This document shows positions 28,474 through 38,068 of a stretch of 64,000 nt of DNA, piece by piece. Source of the DNA: Lacticigenium naphthae DSM 19658 (GTDB lineage: Bacteria > Bacillota > Bacilli > Lactobacillales > Carnobacteriaceae_A). The notes below the pieces were generated by a model. The model made no database searches. It was not told where the DNA came from and saw only the letters and a list, made by a program, of their open reading frames with translations. Both the position numbers and the translations under genes were made by a program. The stretch is taken from positions 109,213 through 173,212 of the forward strand of contig NZ_AUEG01000003.1 in assembly GCF_000425865.1 (NCBI RefSeq), read 5' to 3'. Each line of letters begins with the position of its first letter. Positions within the stretch are counted from its first letter, which is position 1.

Positions 28474-29376
28474 ATGGATCATACATATGAAACGTTACGC
28501 ACAAAACTGGAACGATCAGTGAAGAAAAAACGGACAACCGAGGAACAGTTTGCACTAAACGAAAAAAAGTATAAACAGGCACAACAGGCTTTTCATAAAG
28601 AAACAGCAGACGTAGAAAAACTAGAAGAAGAATCCTTGTCTAGTTTCTTGCGGAATCTTGTAGGTACGTACGACAAAAAGATGGACAAAGAAAAACAGGA
28701 ACAACTCCAGGCAAAACTGGCTCTAGATTCAGCTTCAGCTTTGTATACGCAGTCGCACGAAGAACTAGTGGGATTAGAAGAACGAATTGAGCGTACCCAA
28801 CTTGAATTGAATCAAGTGAAGGATAAATTAATTGAATCAGACCCAGATTTTCAAACTATTCTTACGCAAGAAGAACAAAGACGATTGGATTGGGAAGCTG
28901 AAACCCATGAAATCGAAGAAGCTTTAGAGGCCGGAGAAAAGGTTCTCACTGGGATCGACTACGCTTTAGACCAACTGGATTCAGCAAGCTCCCTCGCAAC
29001 TTGGGATATGTTTAGTGACAGCTTCTTGCTTGATATGGTCAAGTACAACAAAATCGATCAAGCTGAAGAGCAGATCGTTCATGTGGAAAAACTCATTGAA
29101 CGATACCAAAAAGAAATGAAAGATGTCGCTCTCGAAACTGGTCTGGAATACGAAGGATTAAGCCAGATGCATCGGACATTTGATATCTTTTTCGATAATA
29201 TCTTCTCAGACTGGAACACAAAGGAAACCATTCAACGAAATAGCGCCAGTTTAGAAGCCGTCCAGGATGAAATAATACATGCTCAAAAAACCCTGGACGA
29301 GCACAAAAAGTCTATCACAATGCAACTAAACGACTCCAAGATTTTTTCTGACCCAGGTGTTGATATCATTCAATGA
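28474..29376 (+). CDS. Coiled-coil protein of unknown function
   Basis: A 300-residue hydrophilic protein without signal peptide or membrane segments. Residues 1-50 and 60-140 are heptad-rich Glu/Lys/Gln helices ('KRTTEEQFALNEKKYKQAQQ'), residues about 150-190 include 'TGIDYALDQLDSASSLATWD', and a further helical region ends near 285. The central 'SASSLATWDMFSDSFLLDMVKYNKI' part resembles helical bundle proteins of Bacilli with no known function. AAAGGGG precedes the ATG. It may be a cytoplasmic scaffold or stress protein; no family is claimed. Confidence 0.7.
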   Translation: MDHTYETLRTKLERSVKKKRTTEEQFALNEKKYKQAQQAFHKETADVEKLEEESLSSFLRNLVGTYDKKMDKEKQEQLQAKLALDSASALYTQSHEELVGLEERIERTQLELNQVKDKLIESDPDFQTILTQEEQRRLDWEAETHEIEEALEAGEKVLTGIDYALDQLDSASSLATWDMFSDSFLLDMVKYNKIDQAEEQIVHVEKLIERYQKEMKDVALETGLEYEGLSQMHRTFDIFFDNIFSDWNTKETIQRNSASLEAVQDEIIHAQKTLDEHKKSITMQLNDSKIFSDPGVDIIQ

Positions 29377-29587
29377 AAGTTAACTGGTACCTGCTACAGT
29401 TTAAAAACAAGGATCGAATAGAACTAGCTGAATGCTATTTACAGTCATCACTAGGAGAGTCCGCGGCATCCGTTCGGGATTCTCCCTTTTTTACTGGAGA
29501 ACATTCCCGTCCTTATCCGGAAAGTTCTTGCTTGTTTTCAATCAACACCGTAAGATAAAATCAAAACTACTTGAAGGAGCGGTCAAA

Positions 29588-30232
29588 ATGGACTCCATTT
29601 TTGAACTGTTTAAACACAAAATCGAAAACAATGAAAAACTCACCCCGAAGATGCAGGATATTTTGGAAGCTAGTTTGCTCTTGTTCGCTGAAAAAGGTTA
29701 CTCCAATACTTCAACAAAAGATATCGCCCAAGCAGCACAAGTTGCTGAAGGGACCATCTTCAAACATTTTGGTACAAAAGAAAACTTGCTTTACGCAAGC
29801 ATCCTCCCCCTCCTCAGCCAATCACTGGAGGACTTGCTTTCCACGAATCTACATGGTGGCCCGGATGCGCTCGGGGCGCTGTCTTTCCATGATTTTTTGC
29901 GAACTGTTCTTCCTGAACGAATGGATTTTGCTGGAAAAAATCTAAAAATCTGGAAAATATTTCTTACAGAATATCTTTATCAAGAAACTATGCGTACTAA
30001 TCTGCGATCATTGATCCCCAAAGATCTATTCGAAGAACTCAACCGGATTTTAAACCTGTTCAAAGAAAAAAAAGAAATCGTCGACTGGCCGAATGAAGAA
30101 ATCATTCGCCTGATCATCAGTATCGTTGCGGGTTTTATTATCGCTAAATCGCTGAATTTTTCTAATGCTACTGATACGAATGCTGAAACTGCTCATCTCA
30201 TACTTTTTCTTGAAAAAGGCCTTACGCCATAA
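29588..30232 (+). CDS. TetR family regulator of the adjacent exporter
   Basis: A 214-residue TetR repressor. The HTH lies at about residues 20-65, with 'ASLLLFAEKGYSNTSTKDIA' then 'VAEGTIFKHFGTKENLL', as typical for the family. The rest is an all-helical ligand domain. I start at ATG 29588, 9 nt after AAGGAG, rather than upstream in-frame codons. It directly precedes the MacB-like exporter, whose own promoter carries a palindrome, so local repression relieved by a toxic ligand is the likely role. Confidence 0.9.
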   Translation: MDSIFELFKHKIENNEKLTPKMQDILEASLLLFAEKGYSNTSTKDIAQAAQVAEGTIFKHFGTKENLLYASILPLLSQSLEDLLSTNLHGGPDALGALSFHDFLRTVLPERMDFAGKNLKIWKIFLTEYLYQETMRTNLRSLIPKDLFEELNRILNLFKEKKEIVDWPNEEIIRLIISIVAGFIIAKSLNFSNATDTNAETAHLILFLEKGLTP

Positions 30233-30239
30233 ATAAACC

Positions 30240-30304
30240 TTGACAGTCTATCTCGTTAAGGTTTATACTTTACTCACGAGCAAAAGTGAGTGATTACTCA
30301 CTTT
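30240..30304 (+). promoter_or_regulatory. Exporter promoter with palindromic TetR-type operator
   Basis: TTGACA (30240-30245) and TATACT (30264-30269), 18 bp apart. Downstream is a perfect inverted repeat: AAAGTGAGT (30283-30291), GATT, ACTCACTTT (30296-30304). A further ACTCAC half-site at 30272-30277 pairs with the same GTGAGT. The palindrome sits between the -10 box and the ribosome site, where binding would block transcription. Confidence 0.75.
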
Positions 30305-30325
30305 ATTAAAAGGAGGAACAAGTTT

Positions 30326-32356
30326 ATGGCGTTTGTAGAAGTGAACAACTTAAATAAGTATTACCCTATTTCCGATAATAATCGTTTTCATGCATTGAAA
30401 GACGTGCAATTATCTTTTGACAAGGGAGAATTAGTGTCCATCATCGGTGAGTCCGGTAGTGGGAAATCGACCCTAATGAACGTATTAGGTGGACTCGATT
30501 TGAAATTCGAAGGTGAAATTCTTGTAGATGGTGAAAACATCGGGCACTTTAAGGAAAAAGAGATGGTAGCTTTCCATAAAGAAAAGATCGGCTTCATTTT
30601 TCAAAGTTTCAATCTGGTCCCTCACCTCTCCGTCTTGGATAATGTCACCTTAGCAATGACCTTGTCCAATGTTGATGGGAAAACTAGAAAAGCCAGAGCT
30701 CAAGAAGTTTTAGAGCATCTGGGGTTAAAAGATCATTATCAAAAGAAACCGAGTCAACTATCGGGTGGTCAAAAACAACGTGTGGCCATCGCGCGTGCGC
30801 TCGTAAATGATCCGGATATCATCATCGCAGACGAACCGACAGGCGCACTCGATTCCCAGACATCCGATCAAGTACTGGATATCATTCAGGATATTGCAAA
30901 AGACGGTAAATTAGTTATCATGGTCACCCATTCAGAGCGCGTGGCTTCAAGATCCACTCGTGTCGTCACGATCGACGATGGGAAAATCATCAATGATGAG
31001 AAACGTGAAAATCTACATGAGCATACCGATACCTTTAAAATAAAAGAACGGCAGGAAAATAAAAACCTCAGTTTTTTTGCAGCGATCCGGATGGCTTTGT
31101 TGAATATGAAAGAAAAATTGGGGCGCAACATCCTCATCGCATTGGGCGGCAGCATTGGTATCATGAGCGTCATCCTGATGCTTGCTCTTGGCAAAGGTGT
31201 GAACGATTATTTAACTGATACTATGAACGAAAATGTCAATCCTATCATTAGTGAGGCGCGAATGACCGAAGAAACACAAGAAGATACCGAGGGTGATGGT
31301 GAAGCAGAGACTCCTGCAGGGGACCCAGATGGGAAACCTGGAAATTTAGTCACGAATAACCCAGCTGTTCAATTATCTAAAAATATCCCTTTTGAAGAAA
31401 CAAATATTGCTGAACTCGAAACAATTCCACATGTTGACAATATAGAATTGGCTTATACTTCCTTCTCAATGGGAAGTGACACAGTCGCTTATGAAGAAGA
31501 AAATCATTCATTCATGAATTTTGGTACCATCTCGGCAAACATGACTGATTCCAATATTTTACATGGTTCCTTCCCAGAATTCGGTGAAGTTATCATTACA
31601 GAAGAAATGGCAAACAATATGGCCGATACAGCCGAAGATATGATCGGAGAAGAAGTTGAAGTGAAACTTTCTGTGGATGGAAGTCCACTAAGCGGAAACT
31701 ACACAGTCAGTGGGATTTATACTGCTGGAAGTGCAATTGGACCGGCTAGCGCTTTTGATTCTGTCTTTATGACAATGGACACTTTCACGGACATGAACGA
31801 AGAAAATGACCTGTCTGTTGAACCGAATGTGGCCTATCTTTTTGCGGATGAAGCAAGTAATTCACAGCTGATTAAAGATGAACTCAATGATTTAGGCTAT
31901 GGAGGATCGTCTACTGATACACTGGCAGCGACTTTCACACAAATGTTAGATATATTTACGTATATTTTGTCGGGTGTAGCCGGTATCTCCCTCTTTGTTT
32001 CCGCCATCATGATCCTCACTGTTCTTTATATCAGTGTTGTTGAACGGACACAAGAAATTGGTGTGATCAAAGCGATCGGTGGACGAAATAAAGATATCCG
32101 TCGTATTTTTGTTTCTGAATCCTTCCTCATTGGCTTGTTCAGTGGCTTATTAGGTGTCGGAATAGCTTCCCTTATCTCACTGGGTGGGAATATCGCTGTT
32201 GAGAACCTATTTGGAACGACCATCTTGCACATGACACCGACCTACGCCTTGTTTGGTATCCTGGCTAGTATTATCATTAGTGTCATTGCCGGTGTGTTCC
32301 CAGCTAACAAAGCTGCGCGATTGGATCCAATCGAAGCTCTTCGTCGTGGTGACTGA
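30326..32356 (+). CDS. MacB-like ABC exporter, fused ATPase and FtsX-type permease
   Basis: A 676-residue fusion. Residues 1-235 are the ATPase: Walker A GESGSGKST, signature 'LSGGQKQRVAIARAL', Walker B 'IIIADEPTGALD'. A first membrane segment near 275-295 is followed by a large extracellular domain (about 300-540, with an acidic Asp/Glu-rich stretch near 315-335), and three C-terminal FtsX-type segments with 'ERTQEIGVIKAIGGRNKDIR' and 'PANKAARLDPIEALR'. ATG 30326 follows AAAGGAGG. It likely exports antimicrobial peptides or toxic compounds under TetR control. Confidence 0.9.
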   Translation: MAFVEVNNLNKYYPISDNNRFHALKDVQLSFDKGELVSIIGESGSGKSTLMNVLGGLDLKFEGEILVDGENIGHFKEKEMVAFHKEKIGFIFQSFNLVPHLSVLDNVTLAMTLSNVDGKTRKARAQEVLEHLGLKDHYQKKPSQLSGGQKQRVAIARALVNDPDIIIADEPTGALDSQTSDQVLDIIQDIAKDGKLVIMVTHSERVASRSTRVVTIDDGKIINDEKRENLHEHTDTFKIKERQENKNLSFFAAIRMALLNMKEKLGRNILIALGGSIGIMSVILMLALGKGVNDYLTDTMNENVNPIISEARMTEETQEDTEGDGEAETPAGDPDGKPGNLVTNNPAVQLSKNIPFEETNIAELETIPHVDNIELAYTSFSMGSDTVAYEEENHSFMNFGTISANMTDSNILHGSFPEFGEVIITEEMANNMADTAEDMIGEEVEVKLSVDGSPLSGNYTVSGIYTAGSAIGPASAFDSVFMTMDTFTDMNEENDLSVEPNVAYLFADEASNSQLIKDELNDLGYGGSSTDTLAATFTQMLDIFTYILSGVAGISLFVSAIMILTVLYISVVERTQEIGVIKAIGGRNKDIRRIFVSESFLIGLFSGLLGVGIASLISLGGNIAVENLFGTTILHMTPTYALFGILASIIISVIAGVFPANKAARLDPIEALRRGD

Positions 32357-32478
32357 GTTTCTTCTATAAAATGTTCTCTATTGTTAGATTTGCTCTTTAT
32401 CCTGTGAAGCTTTCAATGAACTTTCAGGAAATGAACACTTTAATAAATAGTCACATTATGTCAGTAACTAATATGCCT

Positions 32479-32524
32479 GAAAGGCAGAAGGTGGGGAATT
32501 TCTCCCATCCTCTGCCTTTTTTTG
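32479..32524 (+). terminator. Terminator of the exporter gene
   Basis: Stem AAAGGCAGA..GGTGGG / CTCCCATC..TCTGCCTTT with T7 after, about 120 bp past the stop codon. Confidence 0.85.
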
Positions 32525-32566
32525 TGCATCTGCTCGCTGTTGAGAATAACTGTTTCGTATTTCTCC

Positions 32567-32597
32567 TTGACGTTTACGTAAGGAGAAGGTTTATACT
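32567..32597 (+). promoter_or_regulatory. MerR-type promoter with 19-bp spacer
   Basis: TTGACG (32567-32572) and TATACT (32592-32597) are 19 bp apart, the over-long spacing that MerR regulators correct by twisting DNA. An imperfect dyad CCTTGACG/CGTAAGG covers the -35 box. It lies directly before the MerR gene, so autoregulation is expected. Confidence 0.75.
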
Positions 32598-32618
32598 TGC
32601 AAGAGAAGGAGGTCACTC

Positions 32619-33383
32619 ATGGAATATACTGTAAAAAAAATAGCTCGACTTGCCGGAGTCACTCCCCGGACGATCAGACATTACGCTACCATACAGCTTT
32701 TATCCCCTGCCTGCATAAATTCTTCCGGATATCGTCTCTATGGCCGTAACGAGATCGATCGTTTGCAGCAGATCTTATTTTATCGCGAACTCGGGTTTCC
32801 TTTAACAGAGATCAAACAAATACTTGATGACCCGAGTTTTGATGAGAAACAAGCACTTAAAGATCATTACCAAGACTTATTGTTGAAACAAAAACAAGTA
32901 GACCAATTACTCCATACCATTGAGAAAACATTGGCCGACCGAGAGGGGATAGAAAAAATGACCGATCAAGAAAAATTTACAGGATTCAAAAAAGAAGTAT
33001 TGAAGGCGAACGAAGAAAGTTATGGAAAAGAATCACAAGAAACCTATGGTGAAGAAACGATTGCTCGAGCAAATAAACAATTCAGTCAGTTGACTGAAGG
33101 AGAGTTCGATCGGTGGAGAGAACTAGAGCAAACGATCATCGAAACTTTGAAAGCCTACCAAGAAAAAGATGCAATCACCGCAGCCGACGAGGAGATCTTA
33201 GCTCGTTTACACCATCAATGGCTGACGTTCACTTGGTCCAGTTATTCCAAGGAAATGCACCGTGGTCTTGCCGAAATGTATTTAGCAGATGACCGTTTTA
33301 CTGCTTTTTATGATGACAAGGCTGGTGAGGGCGCTGCCCGGATGCTGCACGGCGCCATCCTAACCTACACGACTGAAAAATAG
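32619..33383 (+). CDS. MerR family regulator with TipAS drug-binding domain
   Basis: A 254-residue regulator. Residues 1-70 form the winged HTH ('YTVKKIARLAGVTPRTIRHY'), a dimerising helix spans about 75-112, and residues about 135-250 match the TipAS domain, with 'LHHQWLTFTWSSYSKEMHRG' and 'DDRFTAFYDDKAGEGAARML'. TipA-like proteins bind thiopeptides or other drugs. AAGGAGG precedes the ATG by 6 nt. It may regulate itself and the MacB-like exporter nearby (inference). Confidence 0.92.
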   Translation: MEYTVKKIARLAGVTPRTIRHYATIQLLSPACINSSGYRLYGRNEIDRLQQILFYRELGFPLTEIKQILDDPSFDEKQALKDHYQDLLLKQKQVDQLLHTIEKTLADREGIEKMTDQEKFTGFKKEVLKANEESYGKESQETYGEETIARANKQFSQLTEGEFDRWRELEQTIIETLKAYQEKDAITAADEEILARLHHQWLTFTWSSYSKEMHRGLAEMYLADDRFTAFYDDKAGEGAARMLHGAILTYTTEK

Positions 33384-33391
33384 AAGAGACT

Positions 33392-33433
33392 GAAAAAAAG
33401 CAGATCGAGATTTATTCTCTCGACCTGCTTTTT
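33392..33433. terminator. Bidirectional terminator
   Basis: Stem GCAG.TCGAGA / TCTCGA.CTGC with A7 before and T5 after, between the MerR gene and the small basic protein gene. Confidence 0.82.
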
Positions 33434-33434
33434 C

Positions 33435-33635
33435 TTATTTAAATAAATCCCAAAAGGAAAACGAAGTTTTCTTATACACTTTATTGTAAGCCGCTTTTTT
33501 CGGATCTTTTAACCAACCCATCCCTTTTTTTCCATATCCTGGAACAAGCTTTCTCTTTACAGCACGCTTAGCTCTGCCAGTCGTCCGCGCTTTAAACGAA
33601 CGCTTTAGACTCGGTTTGCGCATACCAAATTTCAT
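33435..33635 (-). CDS. Small highly basic protein of unknown function
   Basis: 66 residues, about 20 of them Lys or Arg, with 'KPSLKRSFKARTTGRAKRA' and 'GYGKKGMGWLKDPKKAAYNK'. The conserved-looking core resembles short hypothetical proteins found in phages and chromosomes of Bacilli, but I know no function. AGGAGTGACG lies before the ATG. Its terminator is shared with the convergent MerR gene, which supports a real gene. It could bind nucleic acid, judged only from charge. Confidence 0.65.
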   Translation of the reverse strand: MKFGMRKPSLKRSFKARTTGRAKRAVKRKLVPGYGKKGMGWLKDPKKAAYNKVYKKTSFSFWDLFK

Positions 33636-33788
33636 TCACCCGTCACTCCTTTCCTTCATCCTAACGCGCCCATTGTTTTTCTTCAAACGTTATTTCCAAG
33701 AAATAGAGTCGTCGTTTCCTGTTTCCACTCCCGTTTTATCTACAGTTTGTTAATGAAGTAAACAGAGTGACTTGTAAGGTTTTCGCTC

Positions 33789-35411
<1,623 letters not shown>

Positions 35412-35429
35412 TTAGAGGGGTTCAAATAA

Positions 35430-35466
35430 AACGAAAAATCCCCATTCCATTTCTGGAACAGGGAGA
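35430..35466 (-). terminator. pyrG leader attenuator hairpin
   Basis: On the minus strand CCCTGTTCC (35463-35455) pairs with GGAATGGGG (35448-35440), two wobbles, followed by ATTTTTCGTTTT. It lies 43 bp before the pyrG start and about 40 nt after the predicted transcription start. The pyrimidine-rich 5' arm (TTCTCCCTGTTCC) can pair with extra 5' G residues. Confidence 0.8.
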
Positions 35467-35500
35467 ATAAGTTATTGTTTATCGCTCAATATAAAGTAGT

Positions 35501-35542
35501 GAGCCCATTAAAAATCATACAGAGTTTTACTGCATCCGTCAA
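35501..35542 (-). promoter_or_regulatory. pyrG promoter with GGGCTC start
   Basis: Minus strand: -35 TTGACG (35537-35542), 17 bp, -10 TATGAT (35514-35519), then 7 nt to GGGCTC starting at 35506. The GGGC initial sequence is the one at which CTP shortage causes repeated G addition in the Bacillus subtilis and Lactococcus pyrG systems. Confidence 0.8.
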
Positions 35543-35609
35543 CTGATTTATTTCCTCAACTACTGATTTCATCTCTACGATTTTACATGAGCGGTTGCTT
35601 TCGTTGTAC

Positions 35610-36500
35610 TTACTGTATTTCTTTCTTTTTTGTTTTTTCAAGAAATTCAAAAGCATTTTCCATATTCTTATCATTTAATTCTTTTTGTTTCATCGCATTT
35701 TTTGTTAAAAAGTAACTCTCTTTATCTTTTTCCATACTCGTCAAGAAAAGTATCTGTTTATGGTCTGTTACGCTCTTTTCGACTTCTTTCACATTATCAT
35801 CAGGTACAAGCAGATTCTTATCTGAACTCATTTGATATAATTCTTTATTGGCTCCGATACTATCTAAATAATAAATGGATCCTTGAGAATTTTTCCTTAA
35901 CTCAGCTAATCCTGCTTGATCATACGCACCATAATCTAAGAAAGCAAAAGCGGTATCTTTATCTCTAGTGCTATGCATAAATTTCAACAATACCAGTAGC
36001 GAGGATGTATTGCGTATCAAATTTTTCTTTGCAGGCCACCCAGCCGATATTTTTTTCAATAAGATGAAATAAACGAGGAAAAACAGCGTCACAGCGATCG
36101 CCGGTACAGAAAGAAAGTCATACGCCTGATAAATGGGGATCCCTACAAAATAGGCAGCGAGCATCCCCAGAGTCACAAACAATAGATTTTGAAAGATGAT
36201 CGTTTTGATTGTATTCTTCTTATTCAAATCAGCATCCATTAGATAATAAGAACCGTATTGATAAATGGGAGTATCATAATAAGTAGAAATGATTCTTTTA
36301 GCATTCTTTATATCTCCCACGTATACATTCTTCCCATGGTTATTATCCCCAAATCCATGTATGTGGACCTCTCTATCTATTTTTTTCAAATCCGACAGGA
36401 GACTGCTCAAAAATCTGCTTTTTTGTTTGACCGTTTGCCTCGTCCCGACGATATAATTATACCTTACATACCAGTCTTTCATTAATTCAGCTTGATCCAT
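35610..36500 (-). CDS. Membrane protein of unknown function with M28-peptidase-like traces
   Basis: A 296-residue protein with two membrane segments in the middle (about residues 103-121 and 128-148). Before them is 'GKNVYVGDIKNAKRIISTYYDTP' in pieces resembling the M28 peptidase strand that carries the first metal ligands (AHYDT in active enzymes, here TYYDT). After them 'TAFAFLDYGAYDQAGLAELR' resembles the DxEExGxxGS strand but lacks the Glu pair. A catalytically dead, membrane-inserted M28-like fold is possible; I do not claim it. Lys/Glu-rich C-terminus. Confidence 0.7.
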   Translation of the reverse strand: MDQAELMKDWYVRYNYIVGTRQTVKQKSRFLSSLLSDLKKIDREVHIHGFGDNNHGKNVYVGDIKNAKRIISTYYDTPIYQYGSYYLMDADLNKKNTIKTIIFQNLLFVTLGMLAAYFVGIPIYQAYDFLSVPAIAVTLFFLVYFILLKKISAGWPAKKNLIRNTSSLLVLLKFMHSTRDKDTAFAFLDYGAYDQAGLAELRKNSQGSIYYLDSIGANKELYQMSSDKNLLVPDDNVKEVEKSVTDHKQILFLTSMEKDKESYFLTKNAMKQKELNDKNMENAFEFLEKTKKKEIQ

Positions 36501-37017
36501 TTACAAACATCCTTACTTTCAATAAATTAGAAGTCTCACGATCTTCTTCTTATTTATATTAAACCAAATGGATTAAGGAATCCATCTCTCTCTTTCAACT
36601 TTCTCTGTTTCTACATCTTCTAACTATCCAGCTCTTAAACTAGTTAGAATCCCCCTGGCTTTCACCCTAAAATGGCAGGCAGATTGAGAATTATTTTGAT
36701 TATCCCAGTATTCACTCGTATCCTTAAGGATCATGTTATCCTTCAATCAGATAATGGTTTCTTCTAATTATGGTTGGCTCTGATGCTCTTCATTCACTAA
36801 CCAAACGATACTTTCACTTTTCAACCTGCTTTTATTTTTTTGTCAGTCTGTCACCTGCCCACAAAAAAAGATTGGATTTGTAGTATACTTTAATTACATG
36901 TTGTTCACAGTCATACGAAGAACTATTTAAATCAACATTTTGTCATAGCAGGAGATCAACTTTTGCTCATAAAAGCAAGAAATGCTCTAAACGTTACCAA
37001 AACAGGAGGCCGATTTT
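36501..37017. other. Intergenic region without recognised gene
   Basis: About 500 bp between divergent genes. A -10 like TATACT at 36884-36889 could serve the HAD gene, and a 12-bp palindrome ATCCTTAAGGAT lies at 36720-36731. No reading frame with a ribosome site was found. Confidence 0.5.
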
Positions 37018-37908
37018 TTGACAATCAAAGCAATCGTGTGCGATATGGATGGGACATTACTCACTTCGGATAGTCTCATCGATACACAAACACTCAACAA
37101 ATTAAAAGAGTTGCAAGCCAAAGGTGTCAAGTTGATATTAGCAAGCGGACGAAGTTATATACGGTTATTGCCCGATGCACTCAAATTAGATATGGAAAAG
37201 CACGGCGGAATGCTTATTGATGTAAACGGCACCTCCATTTATGATGTTTCAACTAAAAAGAGGAATCGCTTGGGAATGTTAAACTCTTTTCACATCAACA
37301 AAATCAATGACTTTTTTTCTTCTTTTACTGTCGAGATCCAGTACAGTCAAGATGATACCATTTACACCTATTTGCCCGAAGAAATATATAGAATCAAAAA
37401 AAATATCCGCGGTGAGATGAAACTTCCGCATGATTATCCTTGGGCGGGCGGAATGTACAGTTGGTTGTGCGATACGAGGGATGGTTATCCTAATCAGCAC
37501 ATGATTCGTAGTCTACACAATTCTCCTGAGTTTTGTAACAAAATGTCTATTGTACAGGATCCTCCTTATATGTCGTTTGTAAAAGAAACGCTAACAGAAG
37601 ATCCCTTTATCAAAGACTATGAATTTGTCTTTTCAGATGAGAGAAAAATGGAAATTACAAATAAAAATATAAATAAAGGTACCGCACTAAAAGTATTACA
37701 AGAAGAACTGAATATCCAGGACGATGAATTAATGGTATTTGGCGATAGCGAAAATGATGTCTCCATGTTTGCTGGCAGAAAATATTCGATCGCCATGGCA
37801 AACGCCCTCCCTTTGGCAAAGCAAAGTGCCAATTTTCATACAGATGATCATAATCACAGGGGTGTGTATACCATGCTTGAAGAATTTGAGCAAAAGGGTT
37901 TATTTTAA
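37018..37908 (+). CDS. HAD superfamily Cof-type phosphatase
   Basis: A 296-residue hydrolase: motif I 'VCDMDGTLLTSD' (Asp 9, Asp 11), motif II 'LASGRSYIRL', Lys of motif III near 'NINKGTALKVLQEE', motif IV 'MVFGDSENDVSMF'. The cap (residues about 85-200) is Cof type. Start is TTG 37018, about 8 nt after AGGAGG. It is not closely similar to the HAD gene at 27.4 kb. Substrate unknown. Confidence 0.9.
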   Translation: MTIKAIVCDMDGTLLTSDSLIDTQTLNKLKELQAKGVKLILASGRSYIRLLPDALKLDMEKHGGMLIDVNGTSIYDVSTKKRNRLGMLNSFHINKINDFFSSFTVEIQYSQDDTIYTYLPEEIYRIKKNIRGEMKLPHDYPWAGGMYSWLCDTRDGYPNQHMIRSLHNSPEFCNKMSIVQDPPYMSFVKETLTEDPFIKDYEFVFSDERKMEITNKNINKGTALKVLQEELNIQDDELMVFGDSENDVSMFAGRKYSIAMANALPLAKQSANFHTDDHNHRGVYTMLEEFEQKGLF

Positions 37909-38017
37909 AGAAATCTATCAAGCAACGGATCGCCATTCAAGTATTTTATACTCGGCAGCCGTTAGCTTTAACTACTCCACTAGAAGTCAATCGTTTGATC
38001 GTGTCTCAGAAAAAATA

Positions 38018-38061
38018 AAAGGATCCCACCACTCTCATTCCAGAGACTGGTGGGATCCTTT
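38018..38061. terminator. Bidirectional terminator
   Basis: Perfect 14-bp arms AAAGGATCCCACCA and TGGTGGGATCCTTT with a 16-nt loop, between the convergent HAD and dehydrogenase genes. Confidence 0.88.
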
Positions 38062-38068
38062 CGTTTGA

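Noticed and set aside
33435..33635. Prophage remnant suggested by the small basic protein
   Set aside because: No integrase, structural or lysis genes nearby; neighbours are ordinary chromosomal genes.
35486..35674. 62-codon minus-strand frame over the pyrG leader
   Set aside because: It overlaps the end of the membrane protein gene and the pyrG promoter; no ribosome site.
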